A stretch of 64,000 nucleotides of DNA from Shimazuella kribbensis DSM 45090 (GCF_000428065.1 NZ_ATZF01000015.1:52550-116549), one strand, 5' to 3'. Positions 1 through 9,183 are shown, numbered from the stretch's first letter. Made by a program: numbers and translations. Notes: generated by a model not told the origin, from the sequence alone.

Positions 1-1
1 C

Positions 2-556
2 GAACGAATGGCTCGGTTAATCAGTGATCTCTTACAGTTATCTCGTTTGGATGCACGTAAATCCCATTTTGAACAGCAACCTATTTCAATTCCTCATCTA
101 CTTCAACCTGTTTATGAACGCTTTTCGATGACTTGCAAACAAAAAGACATCACTTTACGCTTAGAAGTAGATGAGCATCTACCAACGGTTGTGGTAGACC
201 GAGATAAAATGGATCAAGTACTTGACAATGTAATCTCCAATGCGGTCAAATATACACCCATAAACGGTACCATTACCATTAAGGCTGTAAAAGTGGAGTC
301 CGATAAAATACAAATTTCGATTGCAGATACTGGTCTTGGCATTCCTAAAAAAGACTTAAACCGCCTGTTCGAACGTTTCTACCGCGTAGACAAAGCTAGA
401 TCAAGGACACTTGGCGGAACCGGTTTGGGATTATCTATTGCCCAGGAAATAATTCATGCTCATAAAGGCGAAATATGGATCGAGAGTGAATATGAACAGG
501 GGACAACAGTCTTCTTTACTTTACCGATAAGGAGCGAGGCTAATGGCATTAATTAA
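2..556 (+). CDS. walK: Sensor histidine kinase WalK, C-terminal part (5' end outside window)
   Basis: The last 184 residues of a sensor kinase; the reading frame is open to the window edge, so the sensor, HAMP and PAS parts lie outside. The visible part begins just after the phospho-acceptor helix and holds the ATP-binding domain: an N box (DNVISNAVKYTP), a G1 box (DTGLGIP), an F box (FERFYRVD) and a G2 box (GGTGLGLSIA). WalK phosphorylates WalR and controls cell-wall hydrolases. Identity rests on walH, walI, walJ and htrA following directly, the standard wal operon order. It overlaps walH by 14 bases, suggesting translational coupling. From the kinase domain alone only a histidine kinase could be called. 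Confidence 0.93.
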   Translation, partial: ERMARLISDLLQLSRLDARKSHFEQQPISIPHLLQPVYERFSMTCKQKDITLRLEVDEHLPTVVVDRDKMDQVLDNVISNAVKYTPINGTITIKAVKVESDKIQISIADTGLGIPKKDLNRLFERFYRVDKARSRTLGGTGLGLSIAQEIIHAHKGEIWIESEYEQGTTVFFTLPIRSEANGIN

Positions 557-1928
557 CCGAATAAAAACCATTAGTCTAGTTATACTCGTCATTTCTAGCG
601 TTATCTTAACGGGTGTTTTATGGTACAGCACTCCTTCGTACGATGATCAAAACATCGCATACATTCCTGCACCGTACATAGCAAAAGACAATTATGTGCA
701 GAAAACTTTATATCAACTAACTGCACCACCCTTTCTTATTTCGCATGAGAAAGGGAAGCATCTCATGATTACACAACAACAAAATAAGCTTTTTTCCAAC
801 TCCATTCATGATTTATATCAAATAAAAATGGAAGGCTTTGAACTGATCACACCAACTACGGAAAACTGGAATCTTTTGTTTCAACAGGCCAATGGTCTAG
901 AATTTTCCTTTTTGCAAGATCTACCCGTAGAACAACTAGATGCTTTCTTTTTTCATCTCTTAAAAAATGAACCTCTTTTTCAAAACTTGAATTCCATTAG
1001 TAGAGTTTGGTTCTTTGAAAATCCTTCCACAAAAAAGAGCCATATTTGGTTCATCTCGGATCAAGAAGGTAAAGTCATACAAGCAAATACAAATTTCACT
1101 AAGAATGAATGGTCTAAAAACATAGAACAAATCAACAAAACTCCAAACTTAGTAAAACTCGATGCTGTTGCTACGAATGGAAAACAACCATGGGATAAAG
1201 CAAATCAAAATTTGCCATTCTCTCGTATCTTATATGTGCCAAGTCAATCTATGCCAGGAACACAATACACCTATACAAAACAAAATATCAGCATTGATAG
1301 TATCAAAGAATGGTTATTTCAAGGTGATGCTATTGAACCTATTGATCTTTCGAAAAATGAATCTGTTTTTATGGATAACAACCAAATCTTAACCTTTTAC
1401 AAGCAACAATCGTATATGGTGTATGTAGACAATGCTAGGACAGATGGATCAGCAGCAAATAATGTCGCAACGGAGATTGATGTGATCAATACCAAATTTA
1501 TAAGTAAACATCATGGATGGACAGGGAATTACGTCTTAGACAAATTGTCTCCACAAGATAATTCACGTCTGTACACTTTTCGTCTAATCAATCAAGCTCT
1601 GCCTGTTTATTGGGAAGGTGATAACACAAAAAATCCACAACTAGATACCATCCAACTTCAAGCAGGAACAAGTTATGCTGTGTCAAAATACATTCGATCT
1701 CTGAACTACTTGTCTAAGAAACCGATAAAACAGATCCCCTATGCTTTACCCACCAAAGAGGCAATATGGAGTGAATTAGCTAAGAAACGGATTCCTATTA
1801 CCTCTGTTAAACGAATCATTCCAATTTATCAAGCTAAAAACATATCAAAAAACCAAGTACAGCTTACTCCTTGTTGGAAAGTAGAACAGGAAAACGGTGA
1901 ATGGATTCAGATAGGAGGCGTGCAGTAA
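543..1928 (+). CDS. walH: WalH (YycH), WalK regulatory membrane protein
   Basis: A 461-residue protein with one N-terminal membrane helix (about residues 8-28) and a large extracytoplasmic part rich in Gln, Asn and Lys. WalH acts with WalI at the membrane to modulate WalK activity, inhibiting it in B. subtilis and stimulating it in S. aureus. The family diverges quickly, so the call rests on size, topology and position between walK and walI. The start lies inside the walK 3' end (14-base overlap), with a purine-rich ribosome binding site (AAGGAGCGAGG) before the ATG. The stop codon overlaps the walI start by one base. No truncation is seen. Confidence 0.9.
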   Translation: MALINRIKTISLVILVISSVILTGVLWYSTPSYDDQNIAYIPAPYIAKDNYVQKTLYQLTAPPFLISHEKGKHLMITQQQNKLFSNSIHDLYQIKMEGFELITPTTENWNLLFQQANGLEFSFLQDLPVEQLDAFFFHLLKNEPLFQNLNSISRVWFFENPSTKKSHIWFISDQEGKVIQANTNFTKNEWSKNIEQINKTPNLVKLDAVATNGKQPWDKANQNLPFSRILYVPSQSMPGTQYTYTKQNISIDSIKEWLFQGDAIEPIDLSKNESVFMDNNQILTFYKQQSYMVYVDNARTDGSAANNVATEIDVINTKFISKHHGWTGNYVLDKLSPQDNSRLYTFRLINQALPVYWEGDNTKNPQLDTIQLQAGTSYAVSKYIRSLNYLSKKPIKQIPYALPTKEAIWSELAKKRIPITSVKRIIPIYQAKNISKNQVQLTPCWKVEQENGEWIQIGGVQ

Positions 1929-2671
1929 TGGATTGGCAACGAGCACAAACTTATCTGATCACCGCATTTATTTTGGTCAATCTCTTTTTGTTAATACAGA
2001 TTCAAGAAACAATGGAACAAAAAAATGCTTCTCTTGCAGTCGATAAGATCAGTAACACTCAAATTAAAAGTTTACTGACGGACAATAAAATTGAACTTGA
2101 TGTTCCTAGACCAAAAGATGTAGATGAACTGAAGATTTGGCAAGGAACTCCATCTAAAATAGAAGGATGGCAAGAACTAGATCACGGATACCAAAAACGT
2201 TTTAATCATCCATCTATTGTTGTTCAAAACAAGCAACAATTAATTACAAAACTCACAAAAGAGGTTCCTTATTTCTCAGAATATCAATTGCAGTCGAAGC
2301 CCCACAAACTTACTGGAAAATGGGTATTTGTACAACACATCGATGGTCGTCCACTTTATGATGGAAGAGTCGAGGTAGAAGTAATTAATAACCAGATACG
2401 TTCGATGTATATGATCCACTACAACTTGCAAGAAACAACGCAGAATGTAGCTGTCACCGATTTTAATACAGCATTGTACAATTTGATCAATCACACTGCA
2501 GGTGATAAAACCCAGCACATTAAACGGATTCAACTAGGCTATCAGTCACAAGCCTACAACAATAATACATCTCTCTTTATTCCTGTCTGGCGCTTTCAAC
2601 TAGATAATAAGCATTATGATGTACATGCCATTAGCTTTGGTTCAGTTAAGAATGTAGAAGTGGTAAAGTAA
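1928..2671 (+). CDS. walI: WalI (YycI), WalK regulatory membrane protein
   Basis: A 247-residue protein with a short cytoplasmic start (MDWQRAQ), one membrane helix (about residues 10-28) and an extracytoplasmic domain of the YycI type. It pairs with WalH to regulate the WalK kinase. An in-frame start 27 bases upstream exists, but AGGAGG at 1913-1918 sits 9 bases before the ATG at 1928, and the MDWxxAxxxLI opening is typical of the family, so 1928 is chosen. The ATG shares its A with the last base of the walH TAA stop. The C-terminal region, ending GSVKNVEVVK, is complete. Confidence 0.9.
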   Translation: MDWQRAQTYLITAFILVNLFLLIQIQETMEQKNASLAVDKISNTQIKSLLTDNKIELDVPRPKDVDELKIWQGTPSKIEGWQELDHGYQKRFNHPSIVVQNKQQLITKLTKEVPYFSEYQLQSKPHKLTGKWVFVQHIDGRPLYDGRVEVEVINNQIRSMYMIHYNLQETTQNVAVTDFNTALYNLINHTAGDKTQHIKRIQLGYQSQAYNNNTSLFIPVWRFQLDNKHYDVHAISFGSVKNVEVVK

Positions 2672-2744
2672 TGGTCTCCATGAAAAAATCCACTGAAGAT
2701 TTATTTTTAAAGAAAAATGGAAGTTATAGATAGGGGTATTTACG

Positions 2745-3560
2745 GTGAAGTTTAGTGTATTAGCAAGTGGTAGCTCTGGCAATTCCCTTTATGTAGAAAC
2801 GGAAAATACTCGTCTCCTGGTAGATGCTGGTTTGAGTGGCAAACAATTGGGGCAAAGGCTCGCTCAAATCGGGGTAAAAGCCGAAAGCCTTACTGCTATC
2901 CTCGTATCCCATGAGCATATAGATCATGTAAAGGGACTTGGTGTAATGGCAAGAAGATATCAACTTCCTATCTATCTAAACGAAGCAACCCATCAACATC
3001 TTCCATCCAGTGTTGGGGATATTCCCTCGTCGTTGGTTCATTTTATGGAGACAGGAGCTTCCCTTTCTATTGCGGATATTGGTATTGAATCTATCGCTAT
3101 CTCCCACGACGCAGCAGAACCGATGGGATTTCGTTTCTTTGAAAAGGAAGAATCACTTGCTATTGTGACGGACCTTGGCTATGTGAACGAGAAAATTATT
3201 CGTGCGTTAGAAGGCGTCCATAGTTTGATTTGGGAAAGCAATCACGATGTCAACATGTTGCGAATGGGAAGTTATCCTTGGAATGTCAAGCGTAGAATTC
3301 TAGGTGATACTGGACACCTATCCAATGAAGATTCTGCTGCTGCTCTCCAAGAAATCGTACAGGGAATAGGAGAACAAGTATTTCTTGCTCATTTAAGTCA
3401 AGACAACAACCTACTGGAATTGGCTCATCTCACTGTTAAAAATGTACTGAAAGAAGCGGGCCTCCATGTTGGCACAGATATCAAATTACACGAGACATAT
3501 CCGGATCGCGCCACTTCTTTACAAGAAGTTAAGATAAAAACAACGATAGCGAGTGCATAA
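2745..3560 (+). CDS. walJ: WalJ (YycJ) MBL-fold hydrolase
   Basis: A 271-residue metallo-beta-lactamase-fold protein. The N-terminus MKFSVLASGSSGNS is characteristic of YycJ. The metal-binding motif HxHxDH is visible as SHEHIDH (H56, H58, D60, H61), with further ligands in VTDLGY and the C-terminal LAHLSQDNN. YycJ is proposed to act as a 5'-3' DNA exonuclease and affects cell wall and division phenotypes; its cellular role is not settled. The start is GTG at 2745 with GGGG a few bases upstream. It lies 73 bp after walI in the wal operon and is followed by a probable terminator. Confidence 0.93.
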   Translation: MKFSVLASGSSGNSLYVETENTRLLVDAGLSGKQLGQRLAQIGVKAESLTAILVSHEHIDHVKGLGVMARRYQLPIYLNEATHQHLPSSVGDIPSSLVHFMETGASLSIADIGIESIAISHDAAEPMGFRFFEKEESLAIVTDLGYVNEKIIRALEGVHSLIWESNHDVNMLRMGSYPWNVKRRILGDTGHLSNEDSAAALQEIVQGIGEQVFLAHLSQDNNLLELAHLTVKNVLKEAGLHVGTDIKLHETYPDRATSLQEVKIKTTIASA

Positions 3561-3647
3561 GTTGCATATTCTATTATGTAGTTTCAAATACTTTATAGGT
3601 AGGTGTGAAAATATAACTTTCATTAATTTACCGAATGAACTAAGCCC

Positions 3648-3677
3648 AGCATCAGAACTTAGTGGCTAGTTTTCTTT
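3648..3677 (+). terminator. Probable terminator of the wal operon
   Basis: AACTA and GCC at 3648-3656 pair with GGCTAGTT at 3664-3671, with one bulged base, followed by TTTTC. It separates walJ from htrA. The stem is imperfect, so some readthrough into htrA is possible. Confidence 0.55.
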
Positions 3678-3707
3678 CATAATGATCTCGTCAAGGGGGG
3701 AATCTTT

Positions 3708-4895
3708 ATGGGGTACTATAGTGGCAATTTCTACAATAATAATCAACAACCAAAACGCCGATCACCTATTTTATTATGTCTTGTCTCCGCTATTATCGGT
3801 GGTCTGATAACACTTCTATTTGTACCGTTACTCAATAGAATAGGTTATTTTGATAATACAGAGCAACAACCACAAGATATAATCAATCCATATACAACAA
3901 GCAAAACAACCAGTGTAAAAGTTAATTCACAGATAACGGAAGCAGTAAATAAGGTGAGTTCGGCAGTTGTCGGAGTGGAGAATATCGGCAGCTCAGATGA
4001 TCCTTTTAGTTCCGCAAATGTAAAACAAGGAACAGGTTCCGGGATTATATTCCAAAGAAATGGAAGTAAAGCGCTTGTTGTAACGAACTTCCACGTAATT
4101 GAAGGAAATAAAAAGGTACAAGTAGTAGTCCCACTTAGTAATGATAAATCCAAAACAGTACAAGCAAAAGTATTGGGTTATGATCGAATTACTGATTTAG
4201 CAGTACTAGAGATCAATTCAGCAGGAGTAACAGAAGTAGCACAGTTCGGAAACTCTGACACGCTACAAGCAGGAGAACCTGCAATCGCAATTGGTAATCC
4301 ATTAGGACCCCAATTTTCTCAATCTGTAACAGTAGGTGTAATCAGCTCACCCAAACGTACGATTGATGTAACGGAAACAACCTCAACGGATGTTATTCAA
4401 ACGGATGCTGCAATTAACCCAGGTAACAGTGGTGGTGCTTTGGTAAACGCAGCAGGACAAGTAATCGGAATCAACAGTCTGAAGATAGCCGAAAGTGGAG
4501 TAGAAGGTTTAGGATTTGCTATTCCTGCAAATGATGCTCAACCTGTAATCCAACAACTAATCCGAAAAGGTCATGTACCACGTCCCTATTTAGGTGTACA
4601 ACTCTACGATTTACAAGAGATGCTACCATCAGCATGGGAAGAGTTAAAATTACCTTCTGCTGTACAGACTGGCGTACTAATAAAAACAGTTGATGTTAAT
4701 ACACCTGCTGCACGCGCTGGAGTTAAATCACGTGACGTTATCGTAAAGATCGATAATCAAGCTATTTCCAACAGCTCTGAACTGCGTAAGTATCTCTATA
4801 AGAAAAAAATAGGTGATACTGTCCAATTAACGATGTATCGGAACGGGAAACAAACTACCGTATCCGTAACACTTGCGGAAAGCCCTCGATCCTAA
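3708..4895 (+). CDS. htrA: HtrA-type serine protease (HtrC/YyxA)
   Basis: A 395-residue membrane-anchored trypsin-like protease with one transmembrane segment (about residues 20-42), an S1C protease domain and a C-terminal PDZ domain (about 285-385). The catalytic triad is visible: H129 in NFHV, D163 in TDLAVL and S241 in GNSGGAL. HtrA proteases degrade or refold damaged exported proteins at the membrane surface. Position after walJ matches YyxA/HtrC in Bacillus, so this is the wal-linked paralogue. The ATG follows AAGGGGGG by 8 bases. A rho-independent terminator follows. Confidence 0.93.
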   Translation: MGYYSGNFYNNNQQPKRRSPILLCLVSAIIGGLITLLFVPLLNRIGYFDNTEQQPQDIINPYTTSKTTSVKVNSQITEAVNKVSSAVVGVENIGSSDDPFSSANVKQGTGSGIIFQRNGSKALVVTNFHVIEGNKKVQVVVPLSNDKSKTVQAKVLGYDRITDLAVLEINSAGVTEVAQFGNSDTLQAGEPAIAIGNPLGPQFSQSVTVGVISSPKRTIDVTETTSTDVIQTDAAINPGNSGGALVNAAGQVIGINSLKIAESGVEGLGFAIPANDAQPVIQQLIRKGHVPRPYLGVQLYDLQEMLPSAWEELKLPSAVQTGVLIKTVDVNTPAARAGVKSRDVIVKIDNQAISNSSELRKYLYKKKIGDTVQLTMYRNGKQTTVSVTLAESPRS

Positions 4896-4928
4896 AAACA
4901 ATTTAGATAGAATGAAGAACTTTGATTG

Positions 4929-4959
4929 AAAGAATCCAAGAACTGGGTTCTTTTTTTTT
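4929..4959 (+). terminator. Rho-independent terminator after htrA
   Basis: GAATCCA at 4932-4938 pairs with TGGGTTC at 4944-4950 (one G-T pair), loop AGAAC, extended by A-T pairs, then nine T. Confidence 0.85.
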
Positions 4960-5081
4960 ATTTCATTTCGATAGACTTATCTGTAAAGTACTTCTATCAT
5001 TGCATCACATTTTGACCTTTTCCTTTTTTCTTGTTCTTCAGATGACAATTAGAATATTTTTTTAAAAAAATATTTCGGATG

Positions 5082-5110
5082 TGTCGATTTTGGCTTGAAT
5101 AGATCGTCGT
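5082..5110 (+). promoter_or_regulatory. ECF42-type promoter 1 (hydrolase/DUF998 unit)
   Basis: TGTCGA at 5082-5087, a 17-base spacer, then CGTCGT at 5105-5110. The same pair of elements with the same spacing recurs at 6836 and 8640, each time ahead of a unit in the sigma-factor locus. The -35 and -10 elements match what has been reported for ECF42 sigma factors (TGTCGA and CGTC-like). It starts 142 bases upstream of the hydrolase gene. Confidence 0.8.
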
Positions 5111-5223
5111 TCTAATAAAGAGGACAAAAAAGATCAAAGTGATTCTCATTTTAAGCGACAACATGGGAAGAACTACAGCACATTATTTTCTTATCTAACC
5201 ACTAAACCAAAGGAGATAGACAG

Positions 5224-6027
5224 ATGAACTCATTCATTTCAAAAGATGGTACCAAAATAGCCTATGACAAAATCGGGGAAGGACCTGCACTCATATTGAT
5301 CGGTGGTGCATTTAGCTATCGAAAATTTCCAGGGATGGTGCAGTTGGCAAATTCATTATCCAAACATTTTACAGTGTACAACTATGATCGTCGTGGTCGA
5401 GGTGATAGTGATGACAAACCTGCTTATCATATCGATCGGGAAATAGAAGATCTTGAAGCACTAATTGAGGTAGCAGGTGGTTCTTCTCATGTTTGGGCAT
5501 TATCTGCTGGGGCAGTTCTAGCCTTACGGGCAGCCGCCAGAGGGGTAAACATTGAAAAATTAGCTCTGCATGAACCTCCATTTGTAGTAGACAATCAAGG
5601 ACACCAACCCCCAAAAAACTTTGTGATACAGGTGAAAGAACTTATCGATGCTAATCGTAAAGCTGAAACAATCAAGTACTTTATGACAAAAGGTATGGGT
5701 GCCCCTTCCTTTGTTGTGCATATGATGCGTTTTATGCCAGAGGTGTGGTCTAAACTCATGGCTGTTGCACACACTCTTCCTTATGATGCGGCTATAATGG
5801 ATGGTTATATGGACGGAAAACCACTTTCTGCAAATACATGGAGTTCCGTTACCATGCCAACTTTGGTACTTGAAGGCACAAAAAGCCCTGTAAGGCTAAG
5901 ACATGGTGCACAAGCAATCACGGACGTACTCCCAAATGCAAAACTTGTTAGTAAAAAGGGATTTGATCATACGAAGAAACTGCATACTGACTTAATTGCA
6001 TCCGAACTCACAGCATTTTTTATGTGA
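5224..6027 (+). CDS. Alpha/beta hydrolase
   Basis: A 267-residue alpha/beta-hydrolase-fold protein. The oxyanion region is LIGGAF, the nucleophile elbow is A-L-S-A-G (about residues 93-97, replacing the usual GxSxG), the acid residue is likely in the LVLEGTKSPV strand, and the histidine is in GFDHT near the C-terminus. Substrate cannot be told. The ribosome binding site AAAGGAG precedes ATG 5224. It forms a unit with the DUF998 gene 51 bp downstream, driven by the ECF42-like promoter at 5082, so it is probably a target of the sigma factor at 7372-8622. Similar hydrolases often accompany ECF42 and YciI genes. Confidence 0.82.
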   Translation: MNSFISKDGTKIAYDKIGEGPALILIGGAFSYRKFPGMVQLANSLSKHFTVYNYDRRGRGDSDDKPAYHIDREIEDLEALIEVAGGSSHVWALSAGAVLALRAAARGVNIEKLALHEPPFVVDNQGHQPPKNFVIQVKELIDANRKAETIKYFMTKGMGAPSFVVHMMRFMPEVWSKLMAVAHTLPYDAAIMDGYMDGKPLSANTWSSVTMPTLVLEGTKSPVRLRHGAQAITDVLPNAKLVSKKGFDHTKKLHTDLIASELTAFFM

Positions 6028-6078
6028 ACCACAACGAAAAAGTACACAAATTAGGGAACGAGGAAAGGATCGATACAA

Positions 6079-6732
6079 ATGAAAAAGGAAAAAACAAATA
6101 AAAATAGGATACCATTACTGCTAGTTTGTGGGGTTATATCAGCACCATTTTTCTTCATCCTATCTATCATTCAAATATTCACTCGTGCAGGATTTGATAT
6201 TAGACGTCATGCTATCAGCACCTTAACTTTAGGTGATATGGGATGGATTCAAAGTGCAAATTTTATTATCACTGGGTTACTAGCTATAGCAGCGTCTATC
6301 GGAATACGTTATTTCTTAAATGGCGATAAAGGTGGCACTTGGGGACCCATCCTCATTGGAGTATATGGTTTGGGCATGATATTAGCTGGTGTATGTAAAC
6401 CTGATCCTGGGCTTGGTTTCCCTTCTGGTGCCCCTGAAGGTGCGCCAACATCAATGAGTATTCCAGCAGCTATACATTCGTTCGCATTTTTCATCGCTTT
6501 CCTCTGTCTGATTGCAGCATGTTTTGTTTTAGCAAGACGATTTTCGAAGGAAAGGAAACAAGGATGGAGAATCTACTGCATTGCAACAGGTATCCTTGCA
6601 CCACTACTCATTATTTTGGGAATGAGTCTGGGTACATGGATTGGGGTTATTATGGGATTAGCAGGGATGATTGCCTTTGGATGGGTTTCTGCTCTTTCTG
6701 GTCATATACAAGGAAAACTTTCTAGGGTATAA
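6079..6732 (+). CDS. DUF998 family integral membrane protein
   Basis: A 217-residue polytopic membrane protein with about six hydrophobic helices. Conserved DUF998 features include ARAGFDIxRHAISTLTLGDMGWIQ early on (RAGFDIRRHAIS and GDMGWIQ are visible) and a KPDPGLGFPSGAPEG loop in the middle. The molecular function of the family is unknown. It follows the hydrolase by 51 bp in the same unit, with AGGAAAGGA before the ATG. The pairing with a hydrolase and an ECF42 sigma factor suggests part of an envelope or chemical-stress response, but that is inference. About 200 bp of AT-rich DNA follows and holds the next ECF42-type promoter. Confidence 0.8.
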   Translation: MKKEKTNKNRIPLLLVCGVISAPFFFILSIIQIFTRAGFDIRRHAISTLTLGDMGWIQSANFIITGLLAIAASIGIRYFLNGDKGGTWGPILIGVYGLGMILAGVCKPDPGLGFPSGAPEGAPTSMSIPAAIHSFAFFIAFLCLIAACFVLARRFSKERKQGWRIYCIATGILAPLLIILGMSLGTWIGVIMGLAGMIAFGWVSALSGHIQGKLSRV

Positions 6733-6835
6733 ATCCATTTGTCTCGTTTAATAAATGTAAATTTATATTTCAAAATAGATTATTATGATTATATATAATA
6801 ATATTCTATATATAAAAACTAAAAATAATTTCCAA

Positions 6836-6864
6836 TGTCGATTTTATTTGAATTCGTTCGTTGT
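6836..6864 (+). promoter_or_regulatory. ECF42-type promoter 2 (YciI/sigma unit)
   Basis: TGTCGA at 6836-6841, a 17-base spacer, then CGTTGT at 6859-6864 (one mismatch to the other two copies). It lies 105 bases upstream of the YciI gene that is translationally coupled to the sigma factor, which implies autoregulation. Confidence 0.75.
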
Positions 6865-6940
6865 ACAAGTGAAGGTTAGATGAAATAGAGATAGTTAGAT
6901 TCTATATTGGAATTTAACATTATTCTGGGAGGAATACAAA

Positions 6941-7375
6941 ATGAGATTTATGTTGATTGTGAAAGCTACTATCGATTCAGAGGCAGGCAAGATGCCCAGC
7001 AAAGAACTTATCGATGCCATGCAAAAATATAATGAGGAATTGGTGAAAGCTGGAGTTTTGCTTGCTGCTGATGGATTGCAACCAAGCTCAAACGGGATTC
7101 GAATTTCCTATCCTGAACCTGGTGGAAAACCAAAGATTATAGATGGACCATTTACCGAAGCCAAAGAAATGATCGCAGGATATACTTTAATTGAAGTAAA
7201 ATCCAGAGAAGAGGCTATTGAATGGGCCTTACGTATGCCAGATCCTCATGGCTTTGGACAAGGTGAAATTGAACTCAGACAAGTTTCTGAAATAGAGGAT
7301 TTAACAAATGATTTCGAATGGATCGAGAAAGAAACACTCCTTCGAGAAAAGGTAGAGGAGAAAACGAAATCGTGA
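6941..7375 (+). CDS. YciI-related DGPF-domain protein, partner of ECF42 sigma
   Basis: A 144-residue ferredoxin-like-fold protein of the YciI/YCII group. It begins MRFMLIVKA and carries the DGPF signature at residues 68-71 (DGPFTEAKE), then a GYTLIEV strand and the EEAIEWALRMP helix. DGPF proteins are the hallmark genomic neighbours of ECF42 sigma factors; their biochemical role is not established. It overlaps the sigma gene start by four bases (GTGA), so the two are translationally coupled. Good Shine-Dalgarno (GGGAGGA) before ATG 6941. The sequence gives no indication of metal-binding or known catalytic residues beyond the conserved DGPF loop. Confidence 0.9.
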   Translation: MRFMLIVKATIDSEAGKMPSKELIDAMQKYNEELVKAGVLLAADGLQPSSNGIRISYPEPGGKPKIIDGPFTEAKEMIAGYTLIEVKSREEAIEWALRMPDPHGFGQGEIELRQVSEIEDLTNDFEWIEKETLLREKVEEKTKS

Positions 7376-8622
7376 CCTTATCTGAAACCCATCGAACCAT
7401 TGATGCAATATGGCGAATCGAATCTGCAAAGCTTGTCGCTGCCTTAACACGAATGGTTCGTGATTTGAGTCTTGCTGAAGATTTCGCCCAAGATGCTTTG
7501 GTAATTGCCCTTGATCATTGGCCCAAGACAGGAATTCCAGATAATCCAGGCGCTTGGTTGATGACAACAGCAAAGCGAAGGGCAATCGATCATATGCGAA
7601 GAAGAAAACGGCAAGATCAAAAGTATATCGAAATCGCTCAACATATCGATATGTTTACAGAAGATCATATTTTTGATGGGGAGATAGGAGACGATCTCCT
7701 TCGTCTCCTATTCATGACCTGTCATCCCGTTTTATCTCAGGACGCAAGAGTCGCTTTGACTCTTCGGTTGTTATGCGGGCTTACCACCGATGAAATCGCC
7801 CGTTCTTTTCTCACCTCTGAATCAACAATCGCCCAACGTATTGTACGTGCTAAAAAGACGCTGAACACCAAAAAAGTGCCATTTGAAGTACCTACCGGAG
7901 CAAATCTCCAAGTTCGTCTGTCTACCGTGCTCGAAGTAATTTACCTTATGTTCAATGAAGGATATTCCGCAACCTCTGGAGATCACTTGATTCGCCCTTT
8001 GTTATGTCAAGAAGCACTGAGATTGGGTCGGGTACTAGCCGAAGTGGCTTCTGATGAACCAGAAATTCACGGATTGGTAGCCTTGATGGAGATCCAATCT
8101 TCGAGACTGAAGGCTCGAATTAACGCGGAAGGAGAGCCTATCCTACTCGCAAATCAAAATCGAGTTCAGTGGGATCGATTGCTGATTCAACGTGGATTGG
8201 CAGCATTAGGGCGTAGTCAGAAACTTGGCCGAACACTTGGGCCATACTCGTTACAGGCCGCAATTGCAGCTTGTCATGCAGAAGCTCCAACCGTACAAGA
8301 GACCAACTGGCCTCGAATCGCTGCTCTTTACGAAGCGTTATTTAGGGTCATGCCTTCTCCGATTGTGGAATTAAATCGTGCTGTTGCCATATCCATGGCA
8401 TTTGGGCCAGCCTTTGGGTTGCAAATCGTAGATGAATTAAATGCTAACCCTTCTTTAAAAAATTATCATCTGCTACCTAGCGTACGTGGTGATCTTCTCG
8501 TTAAATTAGGTCGATTCGAGGAAGCCTATGCTGCATTTAAACGAGCAGCATCCTTGACCCATAATGAGCGGGAACGTGAGCTTTACCTGCTTCGAGCAAG
8601 TGAATGTAAAACGGATTCATAA
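7372..8622 (+). CDS. ECF42-type RNA polymerase sigma factor
   Basis: A 416-residue sigma factor, about twice the length of a minimal ECF sigma. Region 2 is at about residues 20-90 (NPGAWLMTTAKRRAIDHMRR), region 4 at about 115-170 with the helix-turn-helix GLTTDEIARSFLTSESTIAQR, then a long C-terminal helical extension (NEGYSATSG, RPLLCQEALRLGRVL, ELNRAVAISMAFGPA) typical of ECF42, TPR-like. No anti-sigma gene is nearby, as expected for this group, where the C-terminal domain is thought to control activity. GTG 7372 is chosen because AGAGGAG lies 13 bases upstream and the start overlaps the YciI stop; an in-frame ATG at 7318 would overlap YciI by 58 bases. Confidence 0.92.
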   Translation: MTLSETHRTIDAIWRIESAKLVAALTRMVRDLSLAEDFAQDALVIALDHWPKTGIPDNPGAWLMTTAKRRAIDHMRRRKRQDQKYIEIAQHIDMFTEDHIFDGEIGDDLLRLLFMTCHPVLSQDARVALTLRLLCGLTTDEIARSFLTSESTIAQRIVRAKKTLNTKKVPFEVPTGANLQVRLSTVLEVIYLMFNEGYSATSGDHLIRPLLCQEALRLGRVLAEVASDEPEIHGLVALMEIQSSRLKARINAEGEPILLANQNRVQWDRLLIQRGLAALGRSQKLGRTLGPYSLQAAIAACHAEAPTVQETNWPRIAALYEALFRVMPSPIVELNRAVAISMAFGPAFGLQIVDELNANPSLKNYHLLPSVRGDLLVKLGRFEEAYAAFKRAASLTHNERERELYLLRASECKTDS

Positions 8623-8639
8623 ATTAATTTTTTTCACGA

Positions 8640-8668
8640 TGTCGATTATTTGATTCCCTATTCGTCGT
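8640..8668 (+). promoter_or_regulatory. ECF42-type promoter 3 (second YciI/DUF1801 unit)
   Basis: TGTCGA at 8640-8645, a 17-base spacer, then CGTCGT at 8663-8668, followed by AATAATAAAGG. Identical elements and spacing to the copy at 5082. It begins 88 bases before the second YciI gene. Confidence 0.8.
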
Positions 8669-8727
8669 AATAATAAAGGGAGATTTCAGTAGCTGTTTGT
8701 ATCTTTCTTATTAGGAGGGGAATCAAA

Positions 8728-9183
8728 ATGCAATATATCATAATGGTTAGCGCTACCGAATACTCGGAAGCTGGAGTAAAACATTGTAAAGAATACAGCA
8801 ATGCTATTAATAGGTACAGAGATTCTTTAGACAAGGCTGGTGTACTCCTTGTCACAGAAGAACTCCAACCTAGCGGAACAGGTATAAAAATATCCTACTC
8901 ACACCATGACGAAAAACCGGGGATAAAAGCTGGACCTTTCTCCATAGATGCTATGAACATGGCCGAATATACCTTGATTCAAGTTTATACAGAGGAAGAA
9001 GCACTCCATTGGGCACTTCAGATGCCGGTACCTGAAGGGCGAGGAAAATTTGAAATCGAACTACGAAAACTCAAAGACCATTCATCGTCTATCATAAAAC
9101 CTCTAGGACAAGCATTGGAAACAGATTTAGTGGAACAACTGAACATGTTAAAAAACAGAAAACATCTGGAGGAATCACAATGA
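8728..9183 (+). CDS. Second YciI/DGPF-like protein
   Basis: A 151-residue paralogue of the protein at 6941-7375, sharing the KAGVLLxxxxLQPSxxGIxISY core, a degenerate DGPF motif (AGPFSIDAMN) and the EEALHWALQMPxPxG helix. Loss of the Asp of DGPF suggests functional divergence. It has its own ECF42-type promoter and the strong ribosome binding site TTAGGAGGGG. It overlaps the following DUF1801 gene by four bases (ATGA). Likely a target of the upstream sigma factor; biochemical function unknown. Confidence 0.85.
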   Translation: MQYIIMVSATEYSEAGVKHCKEYSNAINRYRDSLDKAGVLLVTEELQPSGTGIKISYSHHDEKPGIKAGPFSIDAMNMAEYTLIQVYTEEEALHWALQMPVPEGRGKFEIELRKLKDHSSSIIKPLGQALETDLVEQLNMLKNRKHLEESQ

